NCBI RefSeq assembly: GCF_002915595.1
Contig: NZ_PQGG01000038.1
Location: 25,997-89,996, forward strand
From: Zhongshania marina
GTDB lineage: Bacteria > Pseudomonadota > Gammaproteobacteria > Pseudomonadales > Spongiibacteraceae
DNA: 64,000 nt
Reading direction: 5' to 3'
In this document: piece by piece, positions 17,134-25,636 of the stretch
Layout: each line of letters begins with the position of its first letter
Numbering within the stretch: the first letter of the stretch is position 1
Notes under the pieces: model-generated
What the model saw: the letters and a program-made list of their open reading frames with translations, nothing else
What the model was told of the DNA's origin: nothing
Database searches by the model: none
Position numbers and translations under genes: made by a program

Positions 17134-17733
17134 TTAACTCTGTTCCTTTTTTTTGTGTTGAGCAACGAGATCACTCAATAACCCATCCCAAGTTCGATTT
17201 CCTTTTAGTTCTTTAAGGGTGAAAAAAACACCCCGGCTGACAGGGATTTGAACAGCTTTATCATACAAACCCTTTTTCTGCTTATGTTTTCTTTGCCTGA
17301 TCGTCCCAAGAACAGCCTCCCAATCCTTATCAGATAGATGTTCCGACACCCACGCCTTAAGCTCTTTAATTGACTCGGGATACACCTCCGAAGGAGCGGT
17401 CGAATCTATCTCATTAATTGTCTCTTTAGCTCTTTTGAGTGTCCGCTTGTGGCGGTACGTAAGACTCTCATCAGGCTTATCACTTAGATTGGCAACAATA
17501 TCCATTGCCTGCCTTTTCCTCTCGCCACGGACCGCTTCGGAATACATGGGGTGAGGTATCAGGGCCAGTATTGCGGAGAGGGTTGAAGCAATGCTCCCGT
17601 CAAAATCATAGATAAAACGTCGCTCAATCCGGCGGCTTAACCACTTATCCAGCTCACGACTGATATCGTACGCATTGTCTTTAGTAATTCGTGGGTTAAG
17701 CCGCTTCTTTTCGCCTTCGTGAGAATCTTTCAT
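17134..17733 (-). CDS. MatP-like site-specific DNA-binding protein
   Basis: 199 aa. The C-terminal 75 residues align by eye with E. coli MatP: LKAWVSEHL (W128) with its NGWIDKHM; GTIRQRKHKQ (145-152) with QTIRARRKRH, the DNA-contacting helix; and a ribbon-helix-helix region at about 157-192 (KAVQIPVSRGVFFTLKELKG ... LLSDLVAQHKK). MatP binds matS (GTGACRNYGTCAC) and organises the chromosome terminus. Palindromes with core GTTAC-N3-GTAAC lie just upstream of this gene and at four other places in the island, and are the obvious candidate target. The N-terminal 120 residues are longer than in MatP. A regulator role is the alternative. Confidence 0.55.
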   Translation of the reverse strand: MKDSHEGEKKRLNPRITKDNAYDISRELDKWLSRRIERRFIYDFDGSIASTLSAILALIPHPMYSEAVRGERKRQAMDIVANLSDKPDESLTYRHKRTLKRAKETINEIDSTAPSEVYPESIKELKAWVSEHLSDKDWEAVLGTIRQRKHKQKKGLYDKAVQIPVSRGVFFTLKELKGNRTWDGLLSDLVAQHKKKEQS

Positions 17734-17780
17734 ATAGTATTAACTGTTGGTATAGTTTTCACTGTTGCCCCAAAATTATT

Positions 17781-17795
17781 CGTTACCAAGTAACG
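17781..17795. promoter_or_regulatory. matS-like palindrome 3
   Basis: CGTTACCAAGTAACG, perfect arms, located just after the stop of the ribbon-helix-helix gene and upstream of the MatP-like gene. A GTATTAAC half-site lies between it and the start codon (17737-17744). Confidence 0.65.
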
Positions 17796-17797
17796 TC

Positions 17798-18145
17798 TTA
17801 ATTGTCTTTTGGCCTGCCGACCTTCACTTTCTCAATCCGGCGAAGCGCCTTTGACAGATCCGCGTCAGACATACTTGCTAAGGCAAGTAGGCCAGCCCGG
17901 ACAACCTCGCTCTTGTTAGCAATAACGCCTGTTTTTGCACAGGCTTCTCGCAGCTCCTGAATTAATGCGTAATCACCAGAAGGGAAAGAGAAAGTATCTT
18001 TGATAACCTTTTCGTTACTTGGTAACGTAATCTGCCTTTGGGGGTTCGCTTGCTTTGCCGGCGCTTTTTCTGCCTTAGGGGAAGCTTCTTCCTGCTTGTT
18101 ATTGATTCCTTGCCCTCGAAGAGAGAGACCTGCGCGCTTAGCCAT
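17798..18145 (-). CDS. Ribbon-helix-helix partner of ParA (centromere-binding candidate)
   Basis: 115 aa from the ATG at 18145, with AGGAGG six bases upstream; the ATG overlaps the end of parA (AATGGCTAA), a typical coupled pair. The N-terminal 50 residues are a lysine/alanine-rich disordered tail. Residues about 55-100 (TFSFPSGDYALIQELREACA ... NKSEVVRAGLLALASM) fit a CopG-type ribbon-helix-helix. Small RHH proteins after ParA are the DNA-binding half of type Ib partition systems. A matS-like palindrome lies inside this coding sequence (18013-18027). Confidence 0.7.
   Translation of the reverse strand: MAKRAGLSLRGQGINNKQEEASPKAEKAPAKQANPQRQITLPSNEKVIKDTFSFPSGDYALIQELREACAKTGVIANKSEVVRAGLLALASMSDADLSKALRRIEKVKVGRPKDN
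18013..18027. promoter_or_regulatory. matS-like palindrome 4 (inside a coding sequence)
   Basis: CGTTACTTGGTAACG within the RHH gene, where it encodes part of TLPSNEK. A perfect 6+6 dyad inside codons argues for a structural rather than promoter role. Confidence 0.6.
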
Positions 18146-18767
18146 TCCACACCTCCTGCAGCCAGCTCCAAAGCCGGTCGATTTCTTTGGCGGCTTTCCC
18201 GCCAGGTTCAAATTCGTAAACGGCTGTGCCGCCATTCAGGGCGTCCGCAAACGCCTCGCGTCGCGTAATATGCAGAGGGGCAACAAAAATTCCCGCATCT
18301 TCGAGCAGCATTCTAGCCTCACGAGTTTTCGACGATTCCTGTCCGTTGAGCCCAACCTGGCAGGCGTTTAAAACCACAGCGAAGGGCGGGGCCACGTTAT
18401 TGATTACGCGGGGCAGGGTACGAATATCAGCGAACCGGGGTTGAGCGGGGATCAGCGTGTAATCAGCAACCTCCGTTGCGACCTTAACCACGTCATCCAC
18501 ATACGGCGGGCAGTCAAAGATGAGAAGATCGAACCCCTCGTCTTTTGCCTGGGCCGTAAGCTGCACTATGTCCTGGGTGTTCGCCTTAACCACCAAGGGC
18601 GTATCAATCTCACGCTCAGAGGCCCATTCCGCGGCTGTTTGGCTGTGCGGATCAAGGTCGGCAACTAACACATCCATACCGCTATTCGCGGCAGCAACAG
18701 CCAAGTGGATGGTCACCGTCGATTTCCCGGACCCTCCCTTTTGACTACTTATCGCTATTGTTTTCAT
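18138..18767 (-). CDS. parA: ParA-family partition ATPase (small, type Ib-like)
   Basis: 209 aa with the deviant Walker A SQKGGSGKST at residues 8-17, Walker A' region VADLDPHSQTAAEWAS, and Walker B LLIFDCPPYVDD. There is no N-terminal HTH, unlike the large ParA at 54821-56167. It pairs with the overlapping RHH gene downstream and belongs to the island. Expected role: segregation or positioning of the element while it is an independent circle. Confidence 0.85.
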   Translation of the reverse strand: MKTIAISSQKGGSGKSTVTIHLAVAAANSGMDVLVADLDPHSQTAAEWASEREIDTPLVVKANTQDIVQLTAQAKDEGFDLLIFDCPPYVDDVVKVATEVADYTLIPAQPRFADIRTLPRVINNVAPPFAVVLNACQVGLNGQESSKTREARMLLEDAGIFVAPLHITRREAFADALNGGTAVYEFEPGGKAAKEIDRLWSWLQEVWNG

Positions 18768-18772
18768 ACTGT

Positions 18773-18835
18773 TAATACCGTTTTAACCATTAATATAATT
18801 AATAACGTTTATATTAATACCGTTACTGGGTAACG
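18773..18835. promoter_or_regulatory. parA promoter region with GTTAATAC repeat and matS-like palindrome 5
   Basis: The 79-bp gap before parA contains GTTAATACCGTT (18773-), TAATATAATTAATAACG and ATATTAATACCGTT. It ends in CGTTACTGGGTAACG at 18821-18835, identical to palindrome 1. This is an obvious control region for parA-RHH autoregulation. Confidence 0.6.
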
Positions 18836-18846
18836 CAAGAAAATTT

Positions 18847-21489
18847 CTACCGTTTAGATTTACTCTCGACCTGTAGTCGCGCGGTCATGATCTCGCAGCC
18901 GTTGTTGCGGTAAGGGCAATCCTGGCACCCTCTACAAAAGTCGTCCGGGCCTTTTGTGCCAGTCTCAATCTCAACGCCTTCCTGCTGAAACTTGTCGCGA
19001 ACCTTGCTAACGAACCAATCCGCGATTCCAACCAGGCGGAGATTCTTTCCAAAGATGCGCTTACGGCCTGATGTGCCGTGCTTGGCAAGGTCATTGGATC
19101 TCAATACTTTTCCGATCCACTCTGGGCGAGACCATTCGGGGATCTCTGTCGAGGCGCTTTGCCCAAAGTTTGCGTCTAGCAGGCTCCGCATCTCCATTCC
19201 GATGTGAGTGAGCGTCACAGTGTCGTACCCTTGAGCCACTATGTTCTCTAGTGCCTCTTTCAGGGTATCGATTGGATCATCGCTCTCAATGGTTTTTTGC
19301 GACTGCCGAGCAAGAGATGCCTCTAGCTGACCTGAAAGGGCAGGATCGCCAACCAGCCGAGCAAAAACGCGGAGCGGTGCGGCTATTTCGGCAGCTCGAT
19401 TCGATCGGTTAGCGAACTCTTTGCTATAGACCTCGGCAACCTGATCAACATTCATAAACGCCCAAGTGTGAAGCTCGTTGCGCAGCGCGGCCATTTTCTG
19501 CTCATCTTCTGCGGTCAGGTCACGCAGGTGTTCAGACTGAAAGCCCTCTGGAATCGAGCGAGTCTGAACTCGAATCATCCGAGAGCCCAGAATGTCATCA
19601 GCACCCAGCGTGTTGTTGATCATCTTCACGCCATAAAAATTCAGGCGCTCAGTTTTCATTGTCTTAACGTCGGTCCATACCTTCACGCCGGAGTACTTGT
19701 TGTAAGAAACCTTCAGCGCCTGTACTAGCTCGCTGAACTGCGCATCCTTGCCGCCTTTGGCGCTGATAGCCTCCAAATCGTCCATCACGACGAATCCTCG
19801 ACACTCATCGATGTGTCGGGCTGCTGTGGCAGCAGAAACCTGCCCAATGACGTTACCGTTCGCGCAGAGCTTGGACATGCTAATACCGGTCGCCGTCTTA
19901 CCGGACGCAGCGGGGCCATTCAGCAGGATCAGAGGTACAGACTCAAAAACAGACTGCAAGAACGTGACAGGTACCGTGAAGGCCAGAACGGCGTAATCCT
20001 CTTCGTATGGCAGCCAGACGGATGCCTTTAGAAGATCGACTACATCGCCCACGATCTCGGCAATTGATCTAACTTTGGCCTTTCCATCCACGTATTTGCT
20101 GATCGACTGCCAGCTCCAGGTTGAATACTGATTGGGTTTTGGCTCTTTTGATATCAGAGTCCCATCTGTCAGGCGCAGAACACGCTGGGAGTCGGGCGTA
20201 CCTTTTGGAGCAGGGGACTTGTAATAGCTATGCGTTGTCCCGTCAGAGCGCACAACAAGCGTTTCCAGGCGCTCCAGTGGTACCAACTGACCTCTTTCAT
20301 CGATACCTTGCTCTCGCATCATGACCTGCGCGATGTAGTAGAGGTGACCGCCGTGGTAAGCGCCGTTGATATCAACAGGGTCGTAGCTAACCCGACCAAA
20401 CTGCTCTGGCGAGCCGTTGCTGTTCTTAACTTGGACGGAGACGACAGTGGCGTTATTGACCTGCTGATTGAAAAGATGGACATCTCCACCGTTTTGCCAG
20501 AAGTCAGTCCAGTCCTTGCCGAGAGAATCGGGCACCTTGACCCGATGAAGCTCTCTACCAGCGAGCAGTGCAATCCGCTCAGCCATAGCATCGCCTGCCT
20601 CGTCATTGTCATGCCCCAACAAGACAGCCTCCCAGCGAGACCAGAACTCTGGACCCTTCCATTCCTGAGGAATTCCAGATCCGTGAGTGGAGCTCACAAT
20701 CAGGTAATCGCCGAGAATTCCAGCTTCTTCCAATGCCTAGCGATGCCGCCACACATCCTTAATGCCTTCGCAGACAAACATATAGCGCTGGCTATAGACG
20801 GCATCAGCGTAGTAGCACTGAGGACTTCCTTTCATCCAGCCATTTTTATCAACAGGGTTCTGGGTGACGCCAGGGATGTTGTAATAACCGTACTTTTTGA
20901 AAAACTCGCCGTTCCGCCGACCCGTCATTGGGAATACTAGGGCGTTTTCCTGAGTAACACCGTCCTTGGGTGTGTACGGCGTTGAAAGCCCGAGCTTGAA
21001 ACGCTGTATTGTTTCGACTGACAAGCCTCGACCACGGAGGTACTTGATTGCACTCGGACTTTCCATTAGTCGCTTATGAAGTCTAGCGTTGAACTCTTCG
21101 TTCAAAGGCCTCAGCACTTCTGACGCAAAAGCCGGGGTTCGTTGCTCCGGTTTTTTGATCGGCAGGGATATCACCTCTCCATCTCTAATTCCGAGATACT
21201 CTTTCGCCTCTTTGATGGCATCCGCTTTGCTCCCGCAAACCGCCGCCCACAGTTCCAACAGGTCTCCACTGTCTCTCGGATTAGCAAAATCGCACCACAC
21301 GCCAGCCTTGTTTCCTGATATGCGGACTTTTAATGAATTTCCATCATCCCCATGAATGTTTCCAGCAACCCACTCCACGCCATCTTGCTTGCCATTGGGT
21401 AGTAAGTGTTTCGCGACATCAAGGGCGCGGTCAGCCAGCAATGATGCAATTTGGCTGACAGGTACCTTCGTTATCGTTGCGCCGCTCAT
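18847..21489 (-). pseudogene. TOPRIM primase - superfamily 3-like helicase, interrupted by an in-frame amber codon
   Basis: One reading frame of about 880 codons from ATG 21489 to 18847, broken by TAG at 20737-20739. Before it: a primase-like N-terminal domain and the TOPRIM glutamate in FVCEGIKDVWRHR. After it, in the same frame: ALEEAGILGDYLIVSS and the TOPRIM DxD (LLGHDNDEAGD). Then come a DUF927-type ATPase with Walker A NGPAASGKTATG and Walker B FVVMDDLE, and a C-terminal cysteine cluster (CRGCQDCPYRNNGC). It likely initiates replication of the excised element. The amber falls inside TOPRIM, so it is either a recent nonsense mutation, a sequencing error, or readthrough; a TTG at 20733 could restart only the helicase half. 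Confidence 0.82.
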
Positions 21490-24400
21490 TAGGCCGCCTC
21501 ACTTTTCTTGTTGTAGTTATCAATGACGCCATTCTGGTAGGCTGAAAAGAACCTAAAGCCATCAGCAACCTGCAGGTGCGCGTAGTTCTTAAGAACCGTT
21601 TCAAGCTTGTCATGCAGGATATGTGCGACGACCTGGTATCCATTAGGGTTGTTTTTAAGATAGTCGGTAGCAATGATGTGCCTCACTCCGTGAGGACCAA
21701 ATCCTGGGCAGTCAGGAAGAATTGCCGCCGACCACTCGTCAATTTTGAGTGACAGCCTTTTGGGGATAATGGGGGCCGCTTTATTTTTCTCGCTATTAGC
21801 ATTTAGCGCGGGACGGAATACATAGTCGCAGATATCCGCACCTGCAAGATTGGGGCGGTGATTTTTCAGATAGTCCTCGATATCGGGCCACAAGCGTTCA
21901 GGAAGGCCCATATCGTATGGATCTTTAGCTGCACCATGTTCATTCTTAAAGTCCGAAGGAGAAAATCTCAGCCGCCACTCACCAGTTTCTTTGTTTTGGT
22001 AGAGATTTCCGGAGCCGTTTTCCCGCCAGGTCATAATCGAAAACATTTTTATGCGCAGGGGGTTCGCTGTAATCATTTTAACTACCAGCTCATCGCGCAT
22101 GTGCAGCGCAAGTTTAATTGGGGCTCTCTTCTCTGATGGTCGAGAATTCTCCATTCCCTCTATAAGTTCAAGCAGCGCCTCCATAGGGTGTGTGCGAGCC
22201 AGTATCCCTTGAAGGGGGTCCTTGGGGTCCCGTGTCTGCTTAACGTGATTGCCCTTTTTCAAAGATTTTTCGAAGCGCCTGATTTCTTTATGGCACTCTT
22301 CACACGCACTTCGCCATTCATCAGGGCTTAGCGATGGGGAAAGTTTTTGTCCGTACTCGGGGTGCTGCCACAAAAACCCAACATCTTTAGCCAGCAGCAT
22401 TGCAGCAAAGCCAAGAAAATTTTCTGTATCAGTGTTATACCCGCCAGACCGAAGGCGCTTGAATTCAAGGAACCTGTGAATCACATCAAACCGCGAAAAC
22501 AGTGAAAGGGTAAGGTCTTCTTTCGCAAGCCCCTCTCCACAAAGCTTAGGCTCGCTGCAGTCGTTTGGAAGAATCAAGTAACCAAAGAATCGCTGAAGGT
22601 TCTGGCCGCTTATTGCAGCCGAGGCGGAATACTTCCCGTCATCCAAAATGCCGCGCTCCAGCTCTATTGAAGATGGGGCTGCTCGACTCAAGTCAACCGA
22701 TGACCAGCTGGTGTTCCGCTCAATTCCCGGCGGAAGAAATGCTGCCGTTTTATATTTTTTCAGATCACTCCACTCTTTCTCCAATGTAGGGGGGAAGTGT
22801 CTGAGTCCATACGGGTAGTCTCGCAACCCGCGCGCTTTTTTGCGGTAGGGTGTAGCTAACCCCCTTTTCTTCTCCGCTACTTTTTTCTTTGCCTGCCTTT
22901 TGGGAAGCCTCATCTCTAAAGTCCCTTCCTGGACTCCAAGCTCTTTTTCCAGCACCGCAATCTTCGGTCGGCTTCGAAGAGAGGCCGCTACCCCCTTGCA
23001 CCAGCCTCCAAATGTGGCGGGGCTAACACCAACTCTCCGCCCTATCTCTTCTTGTGTAACACCCTCTCTGGATCGTTTAATAAGAAGCGCCCGAAGAGCC
23101 TCAGAGAAACTCTCCGGCAAACCATCACCAATGACGGTGTCCCGGTATAAGTCATGCCAGAAGTTAAGGTGTGATGCTCGATCCTTAACTGTCTGATGTG
23201 CTCGACCTGCATTCCTTAGCATTTCAAGGTGGTTTTCCAATCGATCTTTAAATCCAGGTCCTAGCAAAACGACTGCGTTGTCACTCTTGGATGCCTCAAA
23301 GCTTTCCATGAACCGCTTGAGCGCTGTGAGGCGATTTTTGACGGCTGGTATTTTTCTGGCACTCACCCCCCCTTTGCTCAGAAGGTATCGCTTTCGCAAA
23401 TCTCGAAATGTGTGAGACCAGGAAGACGCTTCATTAGATTCAAGGTCAAGCCTGTCAACCAGCGTTCCGGCAGGAGCCCCCAGCAGAGCCTCAAGATTAC
23501 ATACAGTTGAGTATTTCGCAGCGGACGGCACAGCTTTTCCGTATCGCCACGAATACAGCGTGCTTTCCATAATACCCAGAGAAGCTGCCAATGGCTGAAG
23601 GCTTTTTCCTGTGCTTTTGTAGCGAATAGCCAGAGCGTTTAGCGCTCCACTAAAAGAATCGGGTAAGTAGTCATTTGCCCGTGTTATCTCATACCCAAGG
23701 CGCCCTACCAGCGTCCCGAGAGGAACATTAAGGGCTTTTTCAAGGTCAGTCAGCATCGGAATAGATTGCACGCCTGGCTTCAACCCCTTGCGCCAGCGAA
23801 GCAAAACAGCATCGAATGTCCCGATGGCTTCACATAAATCGCGCTGTGAATTGCCCGTGGCAATACGGTATCTATCGATAAGCTCAGTAAGGGCTTTACC
23901 AAAATCGTCCGGCAGATGATCTAGCCCATCATCAACTTTGAATCCAAGGCGTTTTAATAAGGTTCCATGCGGGGAATCCAGCGCCTCTTCTAGGCTAGAT
24001 ATAATGGGGAGAGCCTTTATTCCAGGTTTACCTTGGCCAGACCTCCACTTATAGAGCCTCTCTGTATCTGTGCCGCAAGAGGTGGCCAGGTCAGAAAACC
24101 CCAGTCCTGTAATTGCGCGCCAGTTTTTAGCCAGCATATCAAGCGCAGCATGAAAGTCTTCGGGAATATCTTCATCAGGAATGCGCAAACGAAAACCAAG
24201 GCGGCCCGTTAATGATCCTGAAGGCACACCGAGTTCTTCCTCTAGTCCTCTAACAGATGGGCAAGAAACAACCCGTGGAGTGGCCTTTCCATTGCGCCAA
24301 GAGTAGGCGGTGTGGGTAGATAAACCGAGGCGACTTAATACACCCGCAAATGAACCACCCTGAGCTTGAAATCTGCGGATGCTTTCATCCAGAGCCTCAT

Positions 24401-24524
24401 GAAACGAAGCTGGAAGATCATCGATCAAAGCTTGATCTGCAAGATACTGTCTTTGATCACCGCCTTCTTGAAGGCGGTATTCAGCAGCGTTTGGATGGGT
24501 TGCAGGCCCAAAGTTATTGTCCAT
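21489..24524 (-). CDS. Large tyrosine recombinase with five N-terminal HTH-like repeats
   Basis: Up to 1,032 aa counted from ATG 24587; I prefer ATG 24524 (1,011 aa) because GGGG lies eight bases before it and an SOS box lies just upstream. In 1,032-aa numbering, repeats of about 80 residues occur at 57-132, 140-216, 224-299, 307-381 and 489-561. Each has the pattern LPxSFxxAL ... YxWRxGKxxP ... LExxLGxPxGTLxxRLG, like XRE helix-turn-helix units. The C-terminus is a tyrosine recombinase: an Arg near NPLRIKMF, H966-G-V-R969, H992 and Y1002 (LKNYAHL). The stop overlaps the primase start by one base. Likely roles are excision, integration or resolution of the island. Confidence 0.78.
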   Translation of the reverse strand: MDNNFGPATHPNAAEYRLQEGGDQRQYLADQALIDDLPASFHEALDESIRRFQAQGGSFAGVLSRLGLSTHTAYSWRNGKATPRVVSCPSVRGLEEELGVPSGSLTGRLGFRLRIPDEDIPEDFHAALDMLAKNWRAITGLGFSDLATSCGTDTERLYKWRSGQGKPGIKALPIISSLEEALDSPHGTLLKRLGFKVDDGLDHLPDDFGKALTELIDRYRIATGNSQRDLCEAIGTFDAVLLRWRKGLKPGVQSIPMLTDLEKALNVPLGTLVGRLGYEITRANDYLPDSFSGALNALAIRYKSTGKSLQPLAASLGIMESTLYSWRYGKAVPSAAKYSTVCNLEALLGAPAGTLVDRLDLESNEASSWSHTFRDLRKRYLLSKGGVSARKIPAVKNRLTALKRFMESFEASKSDNAVVLLGPGFKDRLENHLEMLRNAGRAHQTVKDRASHLNFWHDLYRDTVIGDGLPESFSEALRALLIKRSREGVTQEEIGRRVGVSPATFGGWCKGVAASLRSRPKIAVLEKELGVQEGTLEMRLPKRQAKKKVAEKKRGLATPYRKKARGLRDYPYGLRHFPPTLEKEWSDLKKYKTAAFLPPGIERNTSWSSVDLSRAAPSSIELERGILDDGKYSASAAISGQNLQRFFGYLILPNDCSEPKLCGEGLAKEDLTLSLFSRFDVIHRFLEFKRLRSGGYNTDTENFLGFAAMLLAKDVGFLWQHPEYGQKLSPSLSPDEWRSACEECHKEIRRFEKSLKKGNHVKQTRDPKDPLQGILARTHPMEALLELIEGMENSRPSEKRAPIKLALHMRDELVVKMITANPLRIKMFSIMTWRENGSGNLYQNKETGEWRLRFSPSDFKNEHGAAKDPYDMGLPERLWPDIEDYLKNHRPNLAGADICDYVFRPALNANSEKNKAAPIIPKRLSLKIDEWSAAILPDCPGFGPHGVRHIIATDYLKNNPNGYQVVAHILHDKLETVLKNYAHLQVADGFRFFSAYQNGVIDNYNKKSEAA

Positions 24525-24540
24525 ATCATCATCCCCATAC

Positions 24541-24556
24541 CTGTCATGGTTGACAG
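24541..24556. promoter_or_regulatory. SOS (LexA) box before the recombinase gene
   Basis: CTGTCATGGTTGACAG fits CTGT-N8-ACAG exactly and sits 17 bases upstream of the preferred start at 24524. Binding of host LexA here would repress the recombinase until DNA damage. The neighbouring LexA-like protein could bind the same site. Confidence 0.65.
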
Positions 24557-24617
24557 GGCAGTTGGGTGAGGCGAAAATACTGGACATCTGGTCGGCTAAA
24601 ATCAGATGTCTTTATAG

Positions 24618-24649
24618 CGGCCCGCGTGTTCCACCACGCGGGCCGTTTT
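24618..24649. terminator. Strong GC hairpin between the LexA-like gene and the recombinase gene
   Basis: CGGCCCGCGTG and CACGCGGGCCG form an 11-bp perfect stem with a six-base loop; TTTT follows on the plus side. On the minus strand, which carries both genes, there is no U-run, so it may act as an attenuator or a transcript-stability element instead of a simple terminator. Confidence 0.5.
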
Positions 24650-24668
24650 CGCTTCTACCAGTGTTTAA

Positions 24669-25031
24669 TCAATCGTTTCCTTCAAACAGATCTCGCTGTT
24701 CCAGGGGAGCGCCGATGAGTGTTAGTTTTTCAACACCCGCGCTAGTAAACCTTAAATTCCGACGCCTTCCGGCAATCCTCATTACGTATCCTTTTTTTGC
24801 CAAGGCTTCTACATAGCCCTGGGCTGCGGCCGCCTGAACTCCCATTGCTTCACCAATTTGCTTTTGAGTAGGCATATGCCTGTTCTTCGACCAAAACGTA
24901 GCCAAGTACCGCATTACGCCCTCCTGCTTTTTGGTGAGCGGAGGCAGCTCATCTAAAAACTCAGCCATTGTTCCATCTACCCTGTTTTCGGCCTGGTGAT
25001 TAGCATATGCCTCTAGTTCTACAAATGCCAT
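24669..25031 (-). CDS. LexA DNA-binding-domain-only regulator
   Basis: 120 aa. Residues about 30-105 (LPPLTKKQEGVMRYLATFWS ... MPTQKQIGEAMGVQAAAAQG ... ALAKKGYVMRIAGRRRNLRF) match the winged helix of LexA. The S24 autoproteolytic domain is missing, so it cannot be inactivated by RecA in the normal way. It lies at the right end of the island upstream of the SOS-box-controlled recombinase, which suggests a competitor or modulator of LexA. The start at 25031 is an ATG without a strong ribosome-binding site. Confidence 0.7.
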   Translation of the reverse strand: MAFVELEAYANHQAENRVDGTMAEFLDELPPLTKKQEGVMRYLATFWSKNRHMPTQKQIGEAMGVQAAAAQGYVEALAKKGYVMRIAGRRRNLRFTSAGVEKLTLIGAPLEQRDLFEGND

Positions 25032-25636
25032 ATATACATACCATGTAAACCGGGGTGCAAATTACTATGTGAACTACTATACCTTATTTATAGCGTCCCG
25101 CAAGGACAAGGTTTATATCGTCCAATTGGATGCCTAAGAAAACTGAACCGGCAGACAAAAAGGTGGTACTGGTACGTGGCGTGTTGCTGGTACAAGATGA
25201 GAAAAATACCCGTAATTCGCGGGGTTGAGGGTGGGTAGCAGCGAACCAGGTAGGGGGACCAGAGGGTACCGCGAAAATTTACCGGTGCAGTGCAACTGGT
25301 ACGTTATAAATTCTACTGGTACAAACACTGGTACATACTAATAAATACAATAATATACTTATATATAAGTATATTTATCATTATTAAGCCTACTATAAGC
25401 AGTGGGATGAAAAATGCTGGATCACTATCTGGAACTAGAATTATTTGTATATATTTCAAATAGTTAAGTTTTAAATGAACCAGATGCTAGTTGTAATTAT
25501 TCACATCATTATTTTTTTTCTTTAAAGCCAATTTTCTCTCACTTTCTGTCCTAATAACTAAAATTATTCGGGGTAGTAACTATTAAGATATATAACTTAT
25601 TGATTTATATTTATTTATAATTAAATCTTTCACTTT
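25032..25636. other. Long AT-rich gap at the right end of the island
   Basis: No gene is supported over about 600 bp. The part nearest the LexA-like gene has the CTGGTAC repeat cluster; the rest (25335-25636) is extremely AT-rich with runs of TATATA and a T8 tract, the kind of sequence that melts easily. Together they could be a replication origin for the excised element or the attR arm region. Confidence 0.45.
25169..25334. repeat. CTGGTAC repeat cluster (iteron-like)
   Basis: Five exact copies of CTGGTAC start at 25169, 25187, 25296, 25316 and 25328. Relatives (CCAGGTA, GGGTACC, CCGGTGC) fill the space between. The cluster abuts a strongly AT-rich tract, as in iteron origins, and may be the site of the primase-helicase or LexA-like protein. 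Confidence 0.55.

Noticed and set aside
20230..20940. 236-codon open frame on plus opposite the primase-helicase
   Set aside because: It is the antisense of a gene with clear TOPRIM and helicase motifs and has no ribosome-binding site or recognisable protein features.
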